Counted from the stretch's first letter, positions 15,712 through 24,627 are shown. The stretch is 31,953 nt of DNA from Bacteroidales bacterium UBA5197 (GCA_002412885.1 DHVX01000017.1:1-31953); one strand, 5' to 3'. Translations and numbers: made by a program. The notes: generated by a model from the sequence alone, not told the origin.

Positions 15712-16617
15712 ATGAAAACACAATTACTTTTTCTTGCTTTGTTAGCTGTCCCTTTCTGGCTTAAGGCGCAGCCTGTGCTTCAGCACGACAATATGGCACC
15801 CATTGGCTTTAGCGCTGAAATATCGGTAGGTGGACCGGTTGCCCCCGGCCCCGCAGGTGCAAACCAAATCTGGGATTTCTCAGGCGTTCCGCTTGCGGCG
15901 TATGGAACATTCGAGATAGTTGATCCGGCAACAACGCCTTATGCAGTGCTTCTTCTGGGTTCGTCCAACTATTGCTATAAAATGACACTTACAGCAAGTG
16001 AGTCAATTTACGATTACTATAACCTGCTAACGAACTCAATGGATAAAATGGGACAGAACATGAGTTCCACGGGCGGTGAAATTTTTACAGATCCGAAGAT
16101 TGATCTGATATTCCCATTTGATTACGGCGAAAGCTATTTTGATGCGTTCGCGAAAACAAACGGAGGCTTCGGTACTGTTACCAAAACATTCGATGCTTAC
16201 GGTACACTTATAACGCCCGATCAAACTTATCAAAACGTGGTACGCATCCTTACCGTGTGGGATGACATGGCGTGGCAATACCAATGGTGGAATTCTGAAA
16301 GTGTGCATCTTCTCTGGTCGGTGGACAATGAAAGCTCAGTAGCACTGAGCAGCGCACTGACCGGCATTGACGAAGGTCCGTCAGATGCAGCCACTTTTTC
16401 GCTCTCTCCTAACCCGGCAAAGGATTACTGTGGGATTACTGGCCTGGATGAAGCGATAAAGAACATACAACTCATCGATCTGGCCGGCAAAGTGAAGAAG
16501 ACCTTTGAAGGTAATCAGCATGGTTTTTATGTGAACGGATTGGTAAAAGGGCTTTATTTGGTGCGGATTACGATGGGAAGTGGAAGTGTTATTACCAGAA
16601 AATTAAGGGTGGAATAA
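15712..16617 (+). CDS. T9SS-secreted protein of unknown function
   Basis: This 301-aa protein has a signal peptide (MKTQLLFLALLAVPFWLKAQ) and a type IX sorting domain from about residue 228. The latter begins FSLSPNPAKDYCGI and ends with the final strands GLYLVRITMG and RKLRVE. The central part starts with a PGPAGANQIWDFSG segment, common near the N-terminus of T9SS cargo in Bacteroidota, but shows no catalytic motif I can name. The protein is expected to cross the outer membrane through T9SS and be released or attached to the surface. A 54-nt conserved leader precedes it, and the next gene downstream has a matching leader. No T9SS machinery gene is in the window. Confidence 0.85.
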   Translation: MKTQLLFLALLAVPFWLKAQPVLQHDNMAPIGFSAEISVGGPVAPGPAGANQIWDFSGVPLAAYGTFEIVDPATTPYAVLLLGSSNYCYKMTLTASESIYDYYNLLTNSMDKMGQNMSSTGGEIFTDPKIDLIFPFDYGESYFDAFAKTNGGFGTVTKTFDAYGTLITPDQTYQNVVRILTVWDDMAWQYQWWNSESVHLLWSVDNESSVALSSALTGIDEGPSDAATFSLSPNPAKDYCGITGLDEAIKNIQLIDLAGKVKKTFEGNQHGFYVNGLVKGLYLVRITMGSGSVITRKLRVE

Positions 16618-16730
16618 ATCCGGATTAGCATCATTTTGAAAAAGTTGCAGGTTATGTGCTGCTATGATCAATCTAACAGGCTTCCACTGATTTTTCAGGT
16701 AAGAACTTAATAACATTTGTATCTAACAAT

Positions 16731-16784
16731 GGAGACCAGCAACCATTTCAAAAACGGGGCTTTACCGAAAAGCCTTACAAGTAG
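16731..16784 (+). promoter_or_regulatory. Conserved 54-nt leader element, copy B
   Basis: This is the second copy of the 15616 element, ending 22 bp before the ATG at 16807. A TAACATTTG word at 16710-16718 could be a near-match -7 box, which would place the element near the transcript 5' end. An in-frame ATG at 16729 would read a 21-codon peptide (METSNHFKNG...), whose frame is also open in copy A but without a start codon there. Confidence 0.55.
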
Positions 16785-16806
16785 GAAACAATAAAATTTC
16801 AACATC

Positions 16807-17289
16807 ATGAAAAAAAAATCAAATCACACACTAAGTCTTATCGTTGTTTTGCTTTTTTTGATTTCAGCATGTACACAATCAAAAAATAGTAAATCAGATA
16901 ATAGCTTAAACCACACAGTTTCTGCTGACTCACTTATGACTGAATGGAATGTGGCATGGAATAAACATGATTCAACAGCGATTTCCAATATGCTTGCTAA
17001 TAATTCAGTTGTCGTATTTTCAACAAAAGAAAAGTTGATGGGTGCTGACACCATAATGACAAATTGGGTAAATAAGAATCTTCCAAATGTAACAAACTTG
17101 AAAACTGAAAAGGTTTCTTCCGCTGCTTCTTCTGAAATGGTTTTTTTTAATGGAACTTATACACTTGACATAACAAAAAATGACACTGTTATAGGGGCAG
17201 ATATGGGATGTTTTACTTTTGTTTGGAAGCTTCAGAATAGTAAAGAGTGGAAAATGGAATTATTGTTTTTCGGAAAGAATCCCGAATAA
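16807..17289 (+). CDS. NTF2-like (SnoaL/DUF4440-type) lipoprotein, paralog B
   Basis: This 160-aa lipoprotein (signal MKKKSNHTLSLIVVLLFLISAC, Cys 22) carries one SnoaL/DUF4440-like domain. It begins WNVAWNKHDSTAISNMLANN and ends with FTFVWKLQNSKEWKMELLFF. It resembles the protein at 13407-13865 in length, lipobox and the W-x(3)-WN-x-HDS start, so the two are paralogs, though diverged. This gene is more AT-rich than its neighbours. It is preceded by the 54-nt leader shared with the T9SS gene and is the last gene of the same-strand group. The ligand or reaction is unknown. Confidence 0.75.
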   Translation: MKKKSNHTLSLIVVLLFLISACTQSKNSKSDNSLNHTVSADSLMTEWNVAWNKHDSTAISNMLANNSVVVFSTKEKLMGADTIMTNWVNKNLPNVTNLKTEKVSSAASSEMVFFNGTYTLDITKNDTVIGADMGCFTFVWKLQNSKEWKMELLFFGKNPE

Positions 17290-17416
17290 GAGAGAACTAT
17301 CCAATGGCAACATTTTACCGCAAGTGGTGGGTAAAGGGTTAGCCGAAGCGTATCACTTTTTGTTTTTACAATCGTTGTTTCTCCGATGGTTGGTAAGATA
17401 ATCAGGCATTGTTAAG

Positions 17417-17456
17417 AAAAAAGCAACCTGACAGGGATGTTCTTCCCGTCAGGTTG
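17417..17456 (-). terminator. Terminator of the tyrosinase gene
   Basis: On the minus strand CAACCTGAC pairs with GTCAGGTTG around an inner GGG/CCC stem and is followed by GCTTTTTTC. It lies about 54 bp past the stop at 17510. It may also end the + strand group weakly. Confidence 0.8.
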
Positions 17457-17509
17457 TTCTACTCCTTCCTTCACCACAAAGAAAGGAGACTCAGACAAAC
17501 GCACACACA

Positions 17510-20290
17510 CTATTTCATTTTGGATTTCCCTTCTTTTTCTGTTTCTTCTGACACTATCAGGGTTATATTGAAAATCCTTGAGAATTCTTCGCCTTCCGGT
17601 TCATTTGCAAGCTTATCACCTGATGGATGTTTTTCAGCGCCATGATCGTGATGGCCACCTCCTGATTCAGCGAGTCCCGGATAATATATCCCATTCACAT
17701 GCACGCCCACATGATAGGCTCCCGGAACTTTGGTTTCGTGATAATGAATGTGCAATGGTCCGCCGTGGTGGCTGACTACTTTGCCTTCCACATCAGTGAT
17801 AAATTCAATCTCCTTCTGGCTGTTTTCAAATTCAGCCAGCAGCAGGGCAATGTCATACTTTTTCGAGCGTCTGCGCGATCCTTCAAGTCTTCTGATGATC
17901 TCCAGCACTTTTTCTTTGGGAAGTATCTTCTCAATATCGAATGCAGGAGAGATGATTCTTGAAAGTCCGTTCAGTGCCATCACGCTGCCCGTATTGGCAC
18001 TTGATACAACATTGATATCCAGATCTTCACCCGGCTTCAGAAGCATGCGTTTTGCGCCAAGTTCCATCTTCAGGTTTGAACGGTTATAGATATTGACAAC
18101 CATACTGCAGGCCTCATTGCTTTTGTTGTTGGTGCCGACAGCCACATCGTCAAGTCCATGCCGCGCTTTTGTGAAGATGTTGCGGGTGGCAATTCTTCTT
18201 CCCGGATGCATCAGCAAACGCGAATAACGCTTGCCCCTGACAGGTCCGGCAGCGACCGGGAACAACAATTCGCCCAATGCAGGCATCATCATTTTGTCCA
18301 TATGCTTTGCCTTGTACGAAATCATCAGCTGCCATTTGCCCACCCAGCAATCCTTGCCTGTATTGCCCCGCTGTATTACCATTGACAAACGGCCGTTTGA
18401 CCTGCGGCTGGTAACATGCGGCGACGGGCAGCAATGGTTGCAATGGTTTGCGTGCTGATGCCCATGTTCACTTCCATACAATACCTGATCACCGGGACCG
18501 TGAAGCATAAACGACCAGTTGCTGTCCTGGAAATCCATTCCCTGTGCCGTGATAAAAATGGCGTCGTCGGCCGAGGTTACCGAAAAATCAAGGTGTGTAT
18601 GTTCCTCCGGGAAAAGCTCAAGAACAGGATCCAGCACATTGTTGAAATCTATGGCTTTGGCCAATGAATTTGAGTAAAATTTATCGATGGTGCCCGCGTT
18701 TTCGCCATGGAAAATCTGGTTGAACGGCAGTGTTTTGCCTTTTGCAACCAGCGAAGCCAGCGTGCCATAATCCACATCAGCACCGGTACCAAATCCCATG
18801 GCAAAGATGGCGGTACGGTTAAAACTTCCGTTCGGAATTGAATTCATCGGCGATCCGGTGGTGAGTATTCCATCCGTAAGAAATGCGATGTACCGTTGTT
18901 CGTCCGAAGGATTTCCGGCAAACGGTGGCTCCACTATTGTGCTGTGAATATCGCTCAATGCATCGGCCAGCGGGGTTCCGCCTCCGGGTGTAAGTGCGGC
19001 AACACTTGACTCAAAGCTTGCCCGGCTGTAATTGGTTCCTGCTTTCACCAGCCCATATCCCGGGGCTGCAAACAGGGTGTTGAAATTGTTGCCGATCAGG
19101 CTGCGGAATGTTTTGATACCTGCCATCACATATATGGCTCCGCTGTGCTGAATGGTTTCGCAGTCCTGCAGAAATGCCGAAACACCTCTTTTTGCTGCTT
19201 CCCATTTGGTGACATCAGGTGCTGCGGCAACCATAGGATCGGGGGTCAGGCCAATCATACTTCCGGTTCGGTCAATTGCAATGCCGATGATGGCAATGGT
19301 ATCATAGGTGTAGTCGAATGCTGCCCTGAAATCGAGGGTATCTGAATTGCGGATGACACCCAGCGCATTGTAATTTGGCATGGGAATGGCGCTTGCTATG
19401 GAAGCATTGGTTCCGTAGCCCGGTGTTCCGCCTGTCCAGGGATAAATGATGTCGTTCAGGTGGTGCTGCGATGAACCGCCCACAGCCGGAAAATCATTCT
19501 GGTGGCCATCCATCTGCCACATGGCCCACAAGCGATCAACATTGCAATGGAGCAGATAGAAAAACGGATCGAAAGGCGAAACCGCCGCACTCGTCATATG
19601 CCCGCCGGTTCCGCCTATCCAGCCATGCATACGGTTGTGCATTTGATTGCCCGATGTTATGCCGCTTCCCGATTCCAGTGCATTCTGAAAATTGTGAAAT
19701 GTGCCCATGGCCAGCGTTTCGCGTATATCATCTACTGTTGGCAGTGCTCCGGTATTGCCTGTGCGGCGCCTGAGTCCTCCGACATTGGCAGCCGGAAACA
19801 TTACTGGAAGTCTCCAACCAGTTAATCCTGCAGGCCACCAGGCCGGTGCGGGGGTTAAATTGCTGCCAGTGCCCGGACTGTCAACTGCGAAATATCCCTG
19901 CTGCACTATGTTTCCCGAAGCTACGGTTCCGTTGGGTCCCAGAAAAGTATCAGTCATGATTGAGGCCGGGTCAGAAAAATCCCAGTAGGGGATCATTACA
20001 CCCGGAACATAACTTTGCAGCTGCTGTTCAAGCTGATAGAGAAAATAACGGTGCCAGCTTAAGAAGCCATAAGCGCCGTTGCCTCCATGCCCGAAGTTAA
20101 CATTGGGTGCGCCGGGTGCAAATGCACTTTGTATCATGCGGTGAATGGCATTGTATTCATCCCACCGGCCGTATTGACTGGCTGGCGGTGCCGCAGGATT
20201 AACTATATCGGCTTTCATCATTACACAGGCCCTTACAAAGTTTTCCCGTTCAGTGGCCGTTAAAAATTTTGCATTTTTTCTGATTCCCAT
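17510..20290 (-). CDS. Tyrosinase fused to a von Willebrand factor A domain
   Basis: This is a 926-aa multidomain protein. Residues 1-320 form a tyrosinase-type dicopper domain, which in the family oxidises phenols or catechols. CuA ligands are probably H50, H68 and H80 (the last in FLSWHRYFLYQLE). CuB ligands are probably H218 and H222 (MHNRMH) and H248 in DPFFYLLHCNVD, an exact match to the family's second signature. Residues 330-550 form a VWA domain with a MIDAS-like set: D340-x-T342-G-S344, T439 (GGGTPLADAL) and D473 (LTDG). A beta-rich region follows, with a Cys/His cluster at 608-625 (EHGHQHANHCNHCCPSPH). A basic or helical stretch lies near 795-830, and a His-rich tail (HHGGPLHIHYHE, GGGHHDHG) lies at about 841-884. 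No signal peptide or T9SS tail is visible, so localisation is unclear. It is single-gene, with its own terminator and higher GC than its neighbours. Confidence 0.9.
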   Translation of the reverse strand: MGIRKNAKFLTATERENFVRACVMMKADIVNPAAPPASQYGRWDEYNAIHRMIQSAFAPGAPNVNFGHGGNGAYGFLSWHRYFLYQLEQQLQSYVPGVMIPYWDFSDPASIMTDTFLGPNGTVASGNIVQQGYFAVDSPGTGSNLTPAPAWWPAGLTGWRLPVMFPAANVGGLRRRTGNTGALPTVDDIRETLAMGTFHNFQNALESGSGITSGNQMHNRMHGWIGGTGGHMTSAAVSPFDPFFYLLHCNVDRLWAMWQMDGHQNDFPAVGGSSQHHLNDIIYPWTGGTPGYGTNASIASAIPMPNYNALGVIRNSDTLDFRAAFDYTYDTIAIIGIAIDRTGSMIGLTPDPMVAAAPDVTKWEAAKRGVSAFLQDCETIQHSGAIYVMAGIKTFRSLIGNNFNTLFAAPGYGLVKAGTNYSRASFESSVAALTPGGGTPLADALSDIHSTIVEPPFAGNPSDEQRYIAFLTDGILTTGSPMNSIPNGSFNRTAIFAMGFGTGADVDYGTLASLVAKGKTLPFNQIFHGENAGTIDKFYSNSLAKAIDFNNVLDPVLELFPEEHTHLDFSVTSADDAIFITAQGMDFQDSNWSFMLHGPGDQVLYGSEHGHQHANHCNHCCPSPHVTSRRSNGRLSMVIQRGNTGKDCWVGKWQLMISYKAKHMDKMMMPALGELLFPVAAGPVRGKRYSRLLMHPGRRIATRNIFTKARHGLDDVAVGTNNKSNEACSMVVNIYNRSNLKMELGAKRMLLKPGEDLDINVVSSANTGSVMALNGLSRIISPAFDIEKILPKEKVLEIIRRLEGSRRRSKKYDIALLLAEFENSQKEIEFITDVEGKVVSHHGGPLHIHYHETKVPGAYHVGVHVNGIYYPGLAESGGGHHDHGAEKHPSGDKLANEPEGEEFSRIFNITLIVSEETEKEGKSKMK

Positions 20291-21462
20291 GGTATGTGTT
20301 TTTTAAAAGGTTGGTAAAAAAGTGAATTGCCCTGACTGTTATTTCAGCCGGGAATAAACTGCCCTTTAAAGCAGCTGGAAATGAGAGGTGGCAGTATGCC
20401 CGCCTTTTTCAGGAGGGTAGGGAGGAGGTTAAAGTGAAATGTTGTGTCAGGCATTCCGGTTTATCCGGACTTTACTGCAAATTCTTATTGACAATAAGCT
20501 TCAAAAATTCTTTTAATCTGATGGTGAAAACCGGATTATTGCCGCTTTTTAAATGTTTCGGGGCATTGGTGGTTATTCACTGATATTACCTGAGGGAGTA
20601 ATTTTCAGGTTTGGAAATGATGCTCTGCAAAATATGCGGATGGTTTTGGCCTGATCTCAGTCGGTATTACCTGAGATTTGTCTGAGCCAGAATTAACCAA
20701 CCCCGATTTTAATACATTTGTTTTATAATATGGCCCTGTTTAACAGGAATTTAACATGTTTGAGGTTAAGAATTTCGGATTTCGGATTTTGGATTTCGGA
20801 TTTTGGATTTCAGATTTTGGATCGGATTTTGGATTGAGGTTAAGGTTGAGGTTGAGCCTGCCTGGCTGACAAAACAAATTGAATGGTTACATTAATTTAG
20901 CCAGTCAGACAGGGTTGAGGTTGGGTGAAAATCTTAACCAAGTACTTCCTTGCGATAGCCATAGTAACCGATTATTGTGACATAATTTATCTGCAAGCCT
21001 GGGATTTAAATAAAAAATACAACTAATTTTTTTTTACCCCCTCTGACTCCCCCTTCGAAAAGGGGGAGAACCATTCTACCAGCATTAGAGATAATTTTGT
21101 CATTTATAATATTTTCTGCCAGAATTCTTATTCCCTCTGATCGGATAATCTGACAATCATCATTAAAAAACACATTATCAATCTGGTAGGATGCACCCCC
21201 TCCCTGATTTTAGGGAGGGTTGGGGTGGGTAAAAGAATAGTAAAGTTGTATCTTCCTGAAGAAAGTTGACAGTTTTAATTGATTTTTGTCAACCAATTTC
21301 AGGACAAGACAGGTCAACCCGTATTCCATAACTAAAGCGATTGTTGCTTACATTTTTACAGTAAAAATCACATGAACATGTGATTGACAAATAATGAGTG
21401 ACATGCTAATTTTGAGTATTAAAACTGAACTCATTTTATCACACCTTAAAATTAAATTATCT
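20291..21462. other. Long gene-free region upstream of the tyrosinase gene
   Basis: The 1.17-kb gap contains no credible gene. It includes the presumed tyrosinase promoter (no TTTG/TAnnTTTG pair seen), the GGATTT-type simple repeats at 20771-20857, a CTCCCCCTTCGAAAAGGGGGAG palindrome at 21051-21070, and a CCCTCCCT/AGGGAGGG hairpin near 21198-21219. Short frames without start codons exist but are not supported. Confidence 0.5.
20771..20857. repeat. Degenerate GGATTTC/GGATTTT tandem repeats
   Basis: About nine imperfect 6-7 bp units (GGATTTC, GGATTTT, GATTTTGGATC) grade into GGTTAAGGTTGAGGTTGAG. This looks like a slippage-prone microsatellite. It is followed by an imperfect inverted pair CCTGCCTGGCTGAC / GCCAGTCAGACAGG at about 20857-20915. 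Confidence 0.7.
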
Positions 21463-22017
21463 ATGAAATCAAGGATCCTCTTCTCGTTTTGTATTGCTGT
21501 AATTATCACATCATTATTTTCATGCGGAAAAGATAAGGATGAGCCCGGTGATGATGGCGATTACAAGCTGAATAAGATTGTTGCCACCATCGATGGGAGA
21601 GATACCATCATTAATATTTCTCAGATTTATATCACCAATTTCAGCACGTATTGGAATTATCCGCTTGTTCACCAGCAGTTAAGCGTAATCTCTACTGTTC
21701 CAGCGAATGGCGGGATTCAGATTGATTTTTATGCAAATGATACGGCTACGATGAAAGTTAATAAAAAGCATTATATCGTTGATCCTTTTCATGCCAGAGA
21801 TTTGGGCATATGTGTGGGATATTTCCACAAATATGCTGCAGCCGGCGGGTATCCACAGGTTTTGTATGCAACAGAGCAGGGAGAAGATTATTATTGTAAC
21901 ATCACCAAATTAGAAAACAACGTTATCCAGGGCGAGGTTAAATATAAGGTGATGGGTGTGGTTTTCAGCGGAAAATTCTATTCTGACCAATTGGAATACA
22001 AAACGGGAGGAGAATAG
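21463..22017 (+). CDS. Lipoprotein of unknown function
   Basis: The ATG at 21463 gives 184 aa with a lipoprotein signal MKSRILFSFCIAVIITSLFSC (Cys 21), followed by an acidic linker KDKDEPGDDGD. An upstream in-frame ATG at 21394 adds 23 residues ahead of the signal and is less likely. The mature part looks like one all-beta domain (NKIVATIDGRDTIINISQIY, IQGEVKYKVMGVVFSGKFYS) resembling small beta-sandwich lipoproteins of Bacteroidota. No named family is recognised. It is a single gene with no operon partner; the next gene starts 154 bp later on the same strand. Confidence 0.7.
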   Translation: MKSRILFSFCIAVIITSLFSCGKDKDEPGDDGDYKLNKIVATIDGRDTIINISQIYITNFSTYWNYPLVHQQLSVISTVPANGGIQIDFYANDTATMKVNKKHYIVDPFHARDLGICVGYFHKYAAAGGYPQVLYATEQGEDYYCNITKLENNVIQGEVKYKVMGVVFSGKFYSDQLEYKTGGE

Positions 22018-22171
22018 ATTTATCCGCCTGCCTGACTGTGCAGCAGACCGGATCAGTGTGGCTTTCGTATTGTAATACCAGATTTCAGACAATTTCTTAT
22101 GTAATCAATTTTTAACTTTGACTGGTTCAGATTTAACTTAATTTTGATAATCATTTATCAAGGCAGGTTTT

Positions 22172-23077
22172 ATGGCCGGATCATCGCTCAGAAAATTCGT
22201 TTATCTCTCCATTGCTGCAGCTGTTGCAACAATTGTAATTAAATTTTCGGCATACCTGCTCACCAACTCTGTGGGTCTTTTGTCAGATGCCATGGAGTCG
22301 TGTGTTAACCTTGTTGCTGCTGTTGTTGCTCTGATTATGATCAACCTGGCTGAAAAACCGGCCGATGAAGAGCATGCATTCGGACACAATAAAGCCGAAT
22401 ATTTTTCGAGTGCTGTTGAAGGCGCACTTATTGTGCTGGCCGCTTTCAGCATCATCTGGTCAGCTGTGCCAAGAATTATAAATCCACAGCCACTCGAAAA
22501 TCTGAGTTTTGGACTTCTGATCGCCATTTCTGCATCGCTCATCAATCTGGCAGTAGCACTGGTGTTGCTCAGGAACGGAAAAAAGCACCATTCCATCACC
22601 CTGGAGGCCGACGGCAAACACCTGATGACTGATGTAATAACCTCAGTGGGTGTACTGCTGGGCATTGGGCTGGTAAAACTCACCGGCTGGCTGGTGCTCG
22701 ATGCCATTGTAGCGATAGGGGTAGCAATAAATATTATATGGACGGGCTATCAGCTGATGCGCCGGTCGGCCATGGGATTGCTGGATACCTCCATTCCTCT
22801 GCCTGAGCGTGAAATGATAATACAAGCCCTCTTGCCCTATAAAAATAAAAATATTGAATGCCACTCACTGATGACACGGCAGTCAGGACAACGCAAATTC
22901 ATTGCCTTTCATCTGTCAATGCCCGGCGCATGGGATATTCAGCAGGGGCACGATGTGGCTGAGGAGGTGGAGATCCTTATCCGGAAGCTATTCCCCGAAA
23001 CACCCACAACTGTTTTCGTCCATATGGAACCTATGGAAGATCCCAAATCCTTTACGGATAAAGCCTTGAATCTTTGA
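22172..23077 (+). CDS. Cation diffusion facilitator (CDF) metal transporter
   Basis: This 301-aa inner-membrane antiporter, with about six TM helices and a cytoplasmic ferredoxin-like C-terminal domain, exports divalent metal ions in exchange for protons. CDF hallmarks: TM2 SVGLLSDAMESCVN, the loop HAFGHNKAEYF at 68-78, TM5 HLMTDVITSVGVLLG with an H150-x3-D154 pair, and a C-terminal domain ending TTVFVHMEP. In TM2 the partner pair is D39-x3-S43 rather than the D-x3-D of FieF/YiiP, so zinc specificity should not be assumed. The gene probably stands alone and is followed by a hairpin terminator shared with hup, which it faces. Confidence 0.93.
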   Translation: MAGSSLRKFVYLSIAAAVATIVIKFSAYLLTNSVGLLSDAMESCVNLVAAVVALIMINLAEKPADEEHAFGHNKAEYFSSAVEGALIVLAAFSIIWSAVPRIINPQPLENLSFGLLIAISASLINLAVALVLLRNGKKHHSITLEADGKHLMTDVITSVGVLLGIGLVKLTGWLVLDAIVAIGVAINIIWTGYQLMRRSAMGLLDTSIPLPEREMIIQALLPYKNKNIECHSLMTRQSGQRKFIAFHLSMPGAWDIQQGHDVAEEVEILIRKLFPETPTTVFVHMEPMEDPKSFTDKALNL

Positions 23078-23100
23078 CGCCAACTTCCCAAAAACAAAAC

Positions 23101-23130
23101 ACCCGGCAAAATTTTTCAATTTTGTCGGGT
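23101..23130. terminator. Hairpin between convergent CDF and hup genes
   Basis: ACCCGGCAAAAT pairs with ATTTTGTCGGGT (one mismatch) around a 6-nt loop. The minus-strand side is followed by GTTTTGTTTTT; the plus-strand T-run is short. It lies between two convergent stop codons and probably serves both genes. Confidence 0.65.
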
Positions 23131-23185
23131 ATTAATTTCATTACCGGCCAAATTTATCGGCCAATCAAACAGAACGTCTGAGGTA

Positions 23186-23455
23186 TTATAAAACGTCTTT
23201 CAGACCTTTACCTGGTTTGAATTTAGGAACTTTGGTTGCTGCGATCTGCAGTGGAGCTCCGGTTTGTGGGTTGCGACCTGTTCTGGCAGCTCTTTCAGAA
23301 ACTGAAAACGAACCAAAACCTGCAATATCAACACTACCTCCAACTTTCAATGTAGAAGCAACTGCTTCGTGATAAGAATCAATGGCGCTTTTAGCCTGTA
23401 CTTTTGTCAATCCGGCCTTCTCAGCGATGGCATCAATCAATTCAGATTTGTTCAT
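23186..23455 (-). CDS. hup: HU-family DNA-binding protein
   Basis: This 89-aa histone-like nucleoid protein binds and bends DNA as a dimer. It matches HU over its whole length: an N-terminal helical pair (MNKSELIDAIAEKAGLTKVQA), the GFGSFSV strand, the DNA-binding arm with RTGRNPQTG (proline intercalation motif), and the final KVPKFKPGKGLKDVL. The length is the standard ~90 aa. It has a long AT-rich leader and a nearly ideal Bacteroidota promoter 150 bp upstream, consistent with strong housekeeping expression. It is monocistronic and converges on the CDF gene. Confidence 0.97.
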   Translation of the reverse strand: MNKSELIDAIAEKAGLTKVQAKSAIDSYHEAVASTLKVGGSVDIAGFGSFSVSERAARTGRNPQTGAPLQIAATKVPKFKPGKGLKDVL

Positions 23456-23605
23456 AATGTTTTTTTTTAATGTGAATAAATTTGATTTTTAGTCCTGTTG
23501 TTAAACATTTTCCAACATTACAACATTTATTTTGATTTCTTGTTTAAAAAATGACGTAAATAGCTTGTTTTACCTAAGTTTTAGCCATTTTCACATTCAT
23601 TTCTG

Positions 23606-23636
23606 CAAATATACAACTACCAACAACACTTCCAAA
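23606..23636 (-). promoter_or_regulatory. Promoter of hup
   Basis: The minus strand reads TTTG (23636-23633), a 19-nt spacer, then TATATTTG (23613-23606), a full match to the -33/-7 consensus TTTG-N19-TAnnTTTG of Bacteroidota. Transcription would start near 23599 and give a leader of about 145 nt. Confidence 0.8.
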
Positions 23637-23999
23637 TTTCATTTTGCAGTTTTTTCACCATAATAAACCACGCTCACCAATGCAGCCCTGATGTCTTTGT
23701 GGTTCAGTGCTTCTTTACCTGCCTCAGTCCCCCTGGTCTATTAAACTACGTAAAACACAGTCATTCATAGTGTTAGGGAAGAACCGCCAATGAGCCTGTC
23801 GCGCCTCTTTTGCGGAAGAGCTTACCGGTGGTAATCTCATATTTTCTCCGGACAACAGTCATCACCTTAAGTGAATTTTGTAACAAAAAGAAAAAATTAT
23901 ATAACTTTTAATCATTGAAAACCCCGCACCTTTACTGTCGATTACGAAGTTCCATTCAGGGAAATGAATCAAATTATTACTAACCAATAAGAATTACAC
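23637..23999. other. Intergenic region upstream of hup and the porin gene
   Basis: The gap 23456-23999 lies between divergent hup and the beta-barrel gene. Beyond the hup promoter, a candidate + strand promoter for the porin gene is TTTG at 23877-23880, 21 nt, then TAACTTTT at 23902. A 32-codon minus-strand frame (about 23643-23738, ending VSVVYYGEKTAK) has no start codon and might be a gene remnant. Nothing else is recognised. Confidence 0.4.
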
Positions 24000-24605
24000 A
24001 TGAAATTTCTGCTCACATTTTTGACAGCCTTACTGATTACAGGTATTGCTATGGCACAACACGGCAACACACCTTCCGGATTTATTAACATCGGTATAAA
24101 AGGTGGGGTAAACGCTTACAACATCCACAACGACAACAATATCAAGTACGACACCAAAATCGGGTATCATTTTGGCTTGCTGGGACATATTCATATAAAT
24201 CAAATGTTCGCAGTTCAGCCTGAAATTGTCTATTCCACCCAGGGTGCAAAATACAAGCTCAACAACGAAACTACCAATTTCAACCTGAGTTATATCAATG
24301 TTCCTGTACTTTTTCAATACATGTTCGACAATGGTTTAAGACTTCAGGCCGGCCCCCAATTGGGTGTTTTGGTGGCTGCAAAATCGAAAACCGGCAGCAC
24401 CACCACCGACATTAAAGAAAATATCAAACCCATCGACCTGGCTTTAAGCCTTGGCGCAGGATACATTATCCCTTCCATAGGATTGGGTATTGATGCACGG
24501 TACAATCTGGGATTAAACAATATCAACGACATCGGTGAGGTTGAATCAACCAACCGTGGACTTCAGTTAGGTCTGTTCTACATCTTTGGACATAAAAACA
24601 GATAA
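24000..24605 (+). CDS. Porin-family outer membrane beta-barrel protein
   Basis: This 201-aa protein has a signal peptide (MKFLLTFLTALLITGIAMAQ) and an eight-strand-type beta-barrel of the OMP_b-brl_2 / PorT-like family. Alternating amphipathic strands are seen in INIGIKGGVNAYNI, YHFGLLGHIHINQMFAVQPEI, LSYINVPVLFQYMFDNGLRLQAGPQLGVL and GLQLGLFYIFG. The YINVPVLFQY segment is characteristic of this family in Bacteroidota. The function of such small barrels is generally unknown. The gene is monocistronic, with a terminator 23 bp after its stop and a plausible promoter about 100 bp upstream. Confidence 0.88.
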   Translation: MKFLLTFLTALLITGIAMAQHGNTPSGFINIGIKGGVNAYNIHNDNNIKYDTKIGYHFGLLGHIHINQMFAVQPEIVYSTQGAKYKLNNETTNFNLSYINVPVLFQYMFDNGLRLQAGPQLGVLVAAKSKTGSTTTDIKENIKPIDLALSLGAGYIIPSIGLGIDARYNLGLNNINDIGEVESTNRGLQLGLFYIFGHKNR

Positions 24606-24627
24606 GTTCGCTGATATCATTAAAATT

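Noticed and set aside
20485..20590. Short minus-strand frame ending FLKLIVNKNLQ
   Set aside because: It has about 34 codons after a stop with no start codon. This is expected by chance in AT-rich intergenic DNA.
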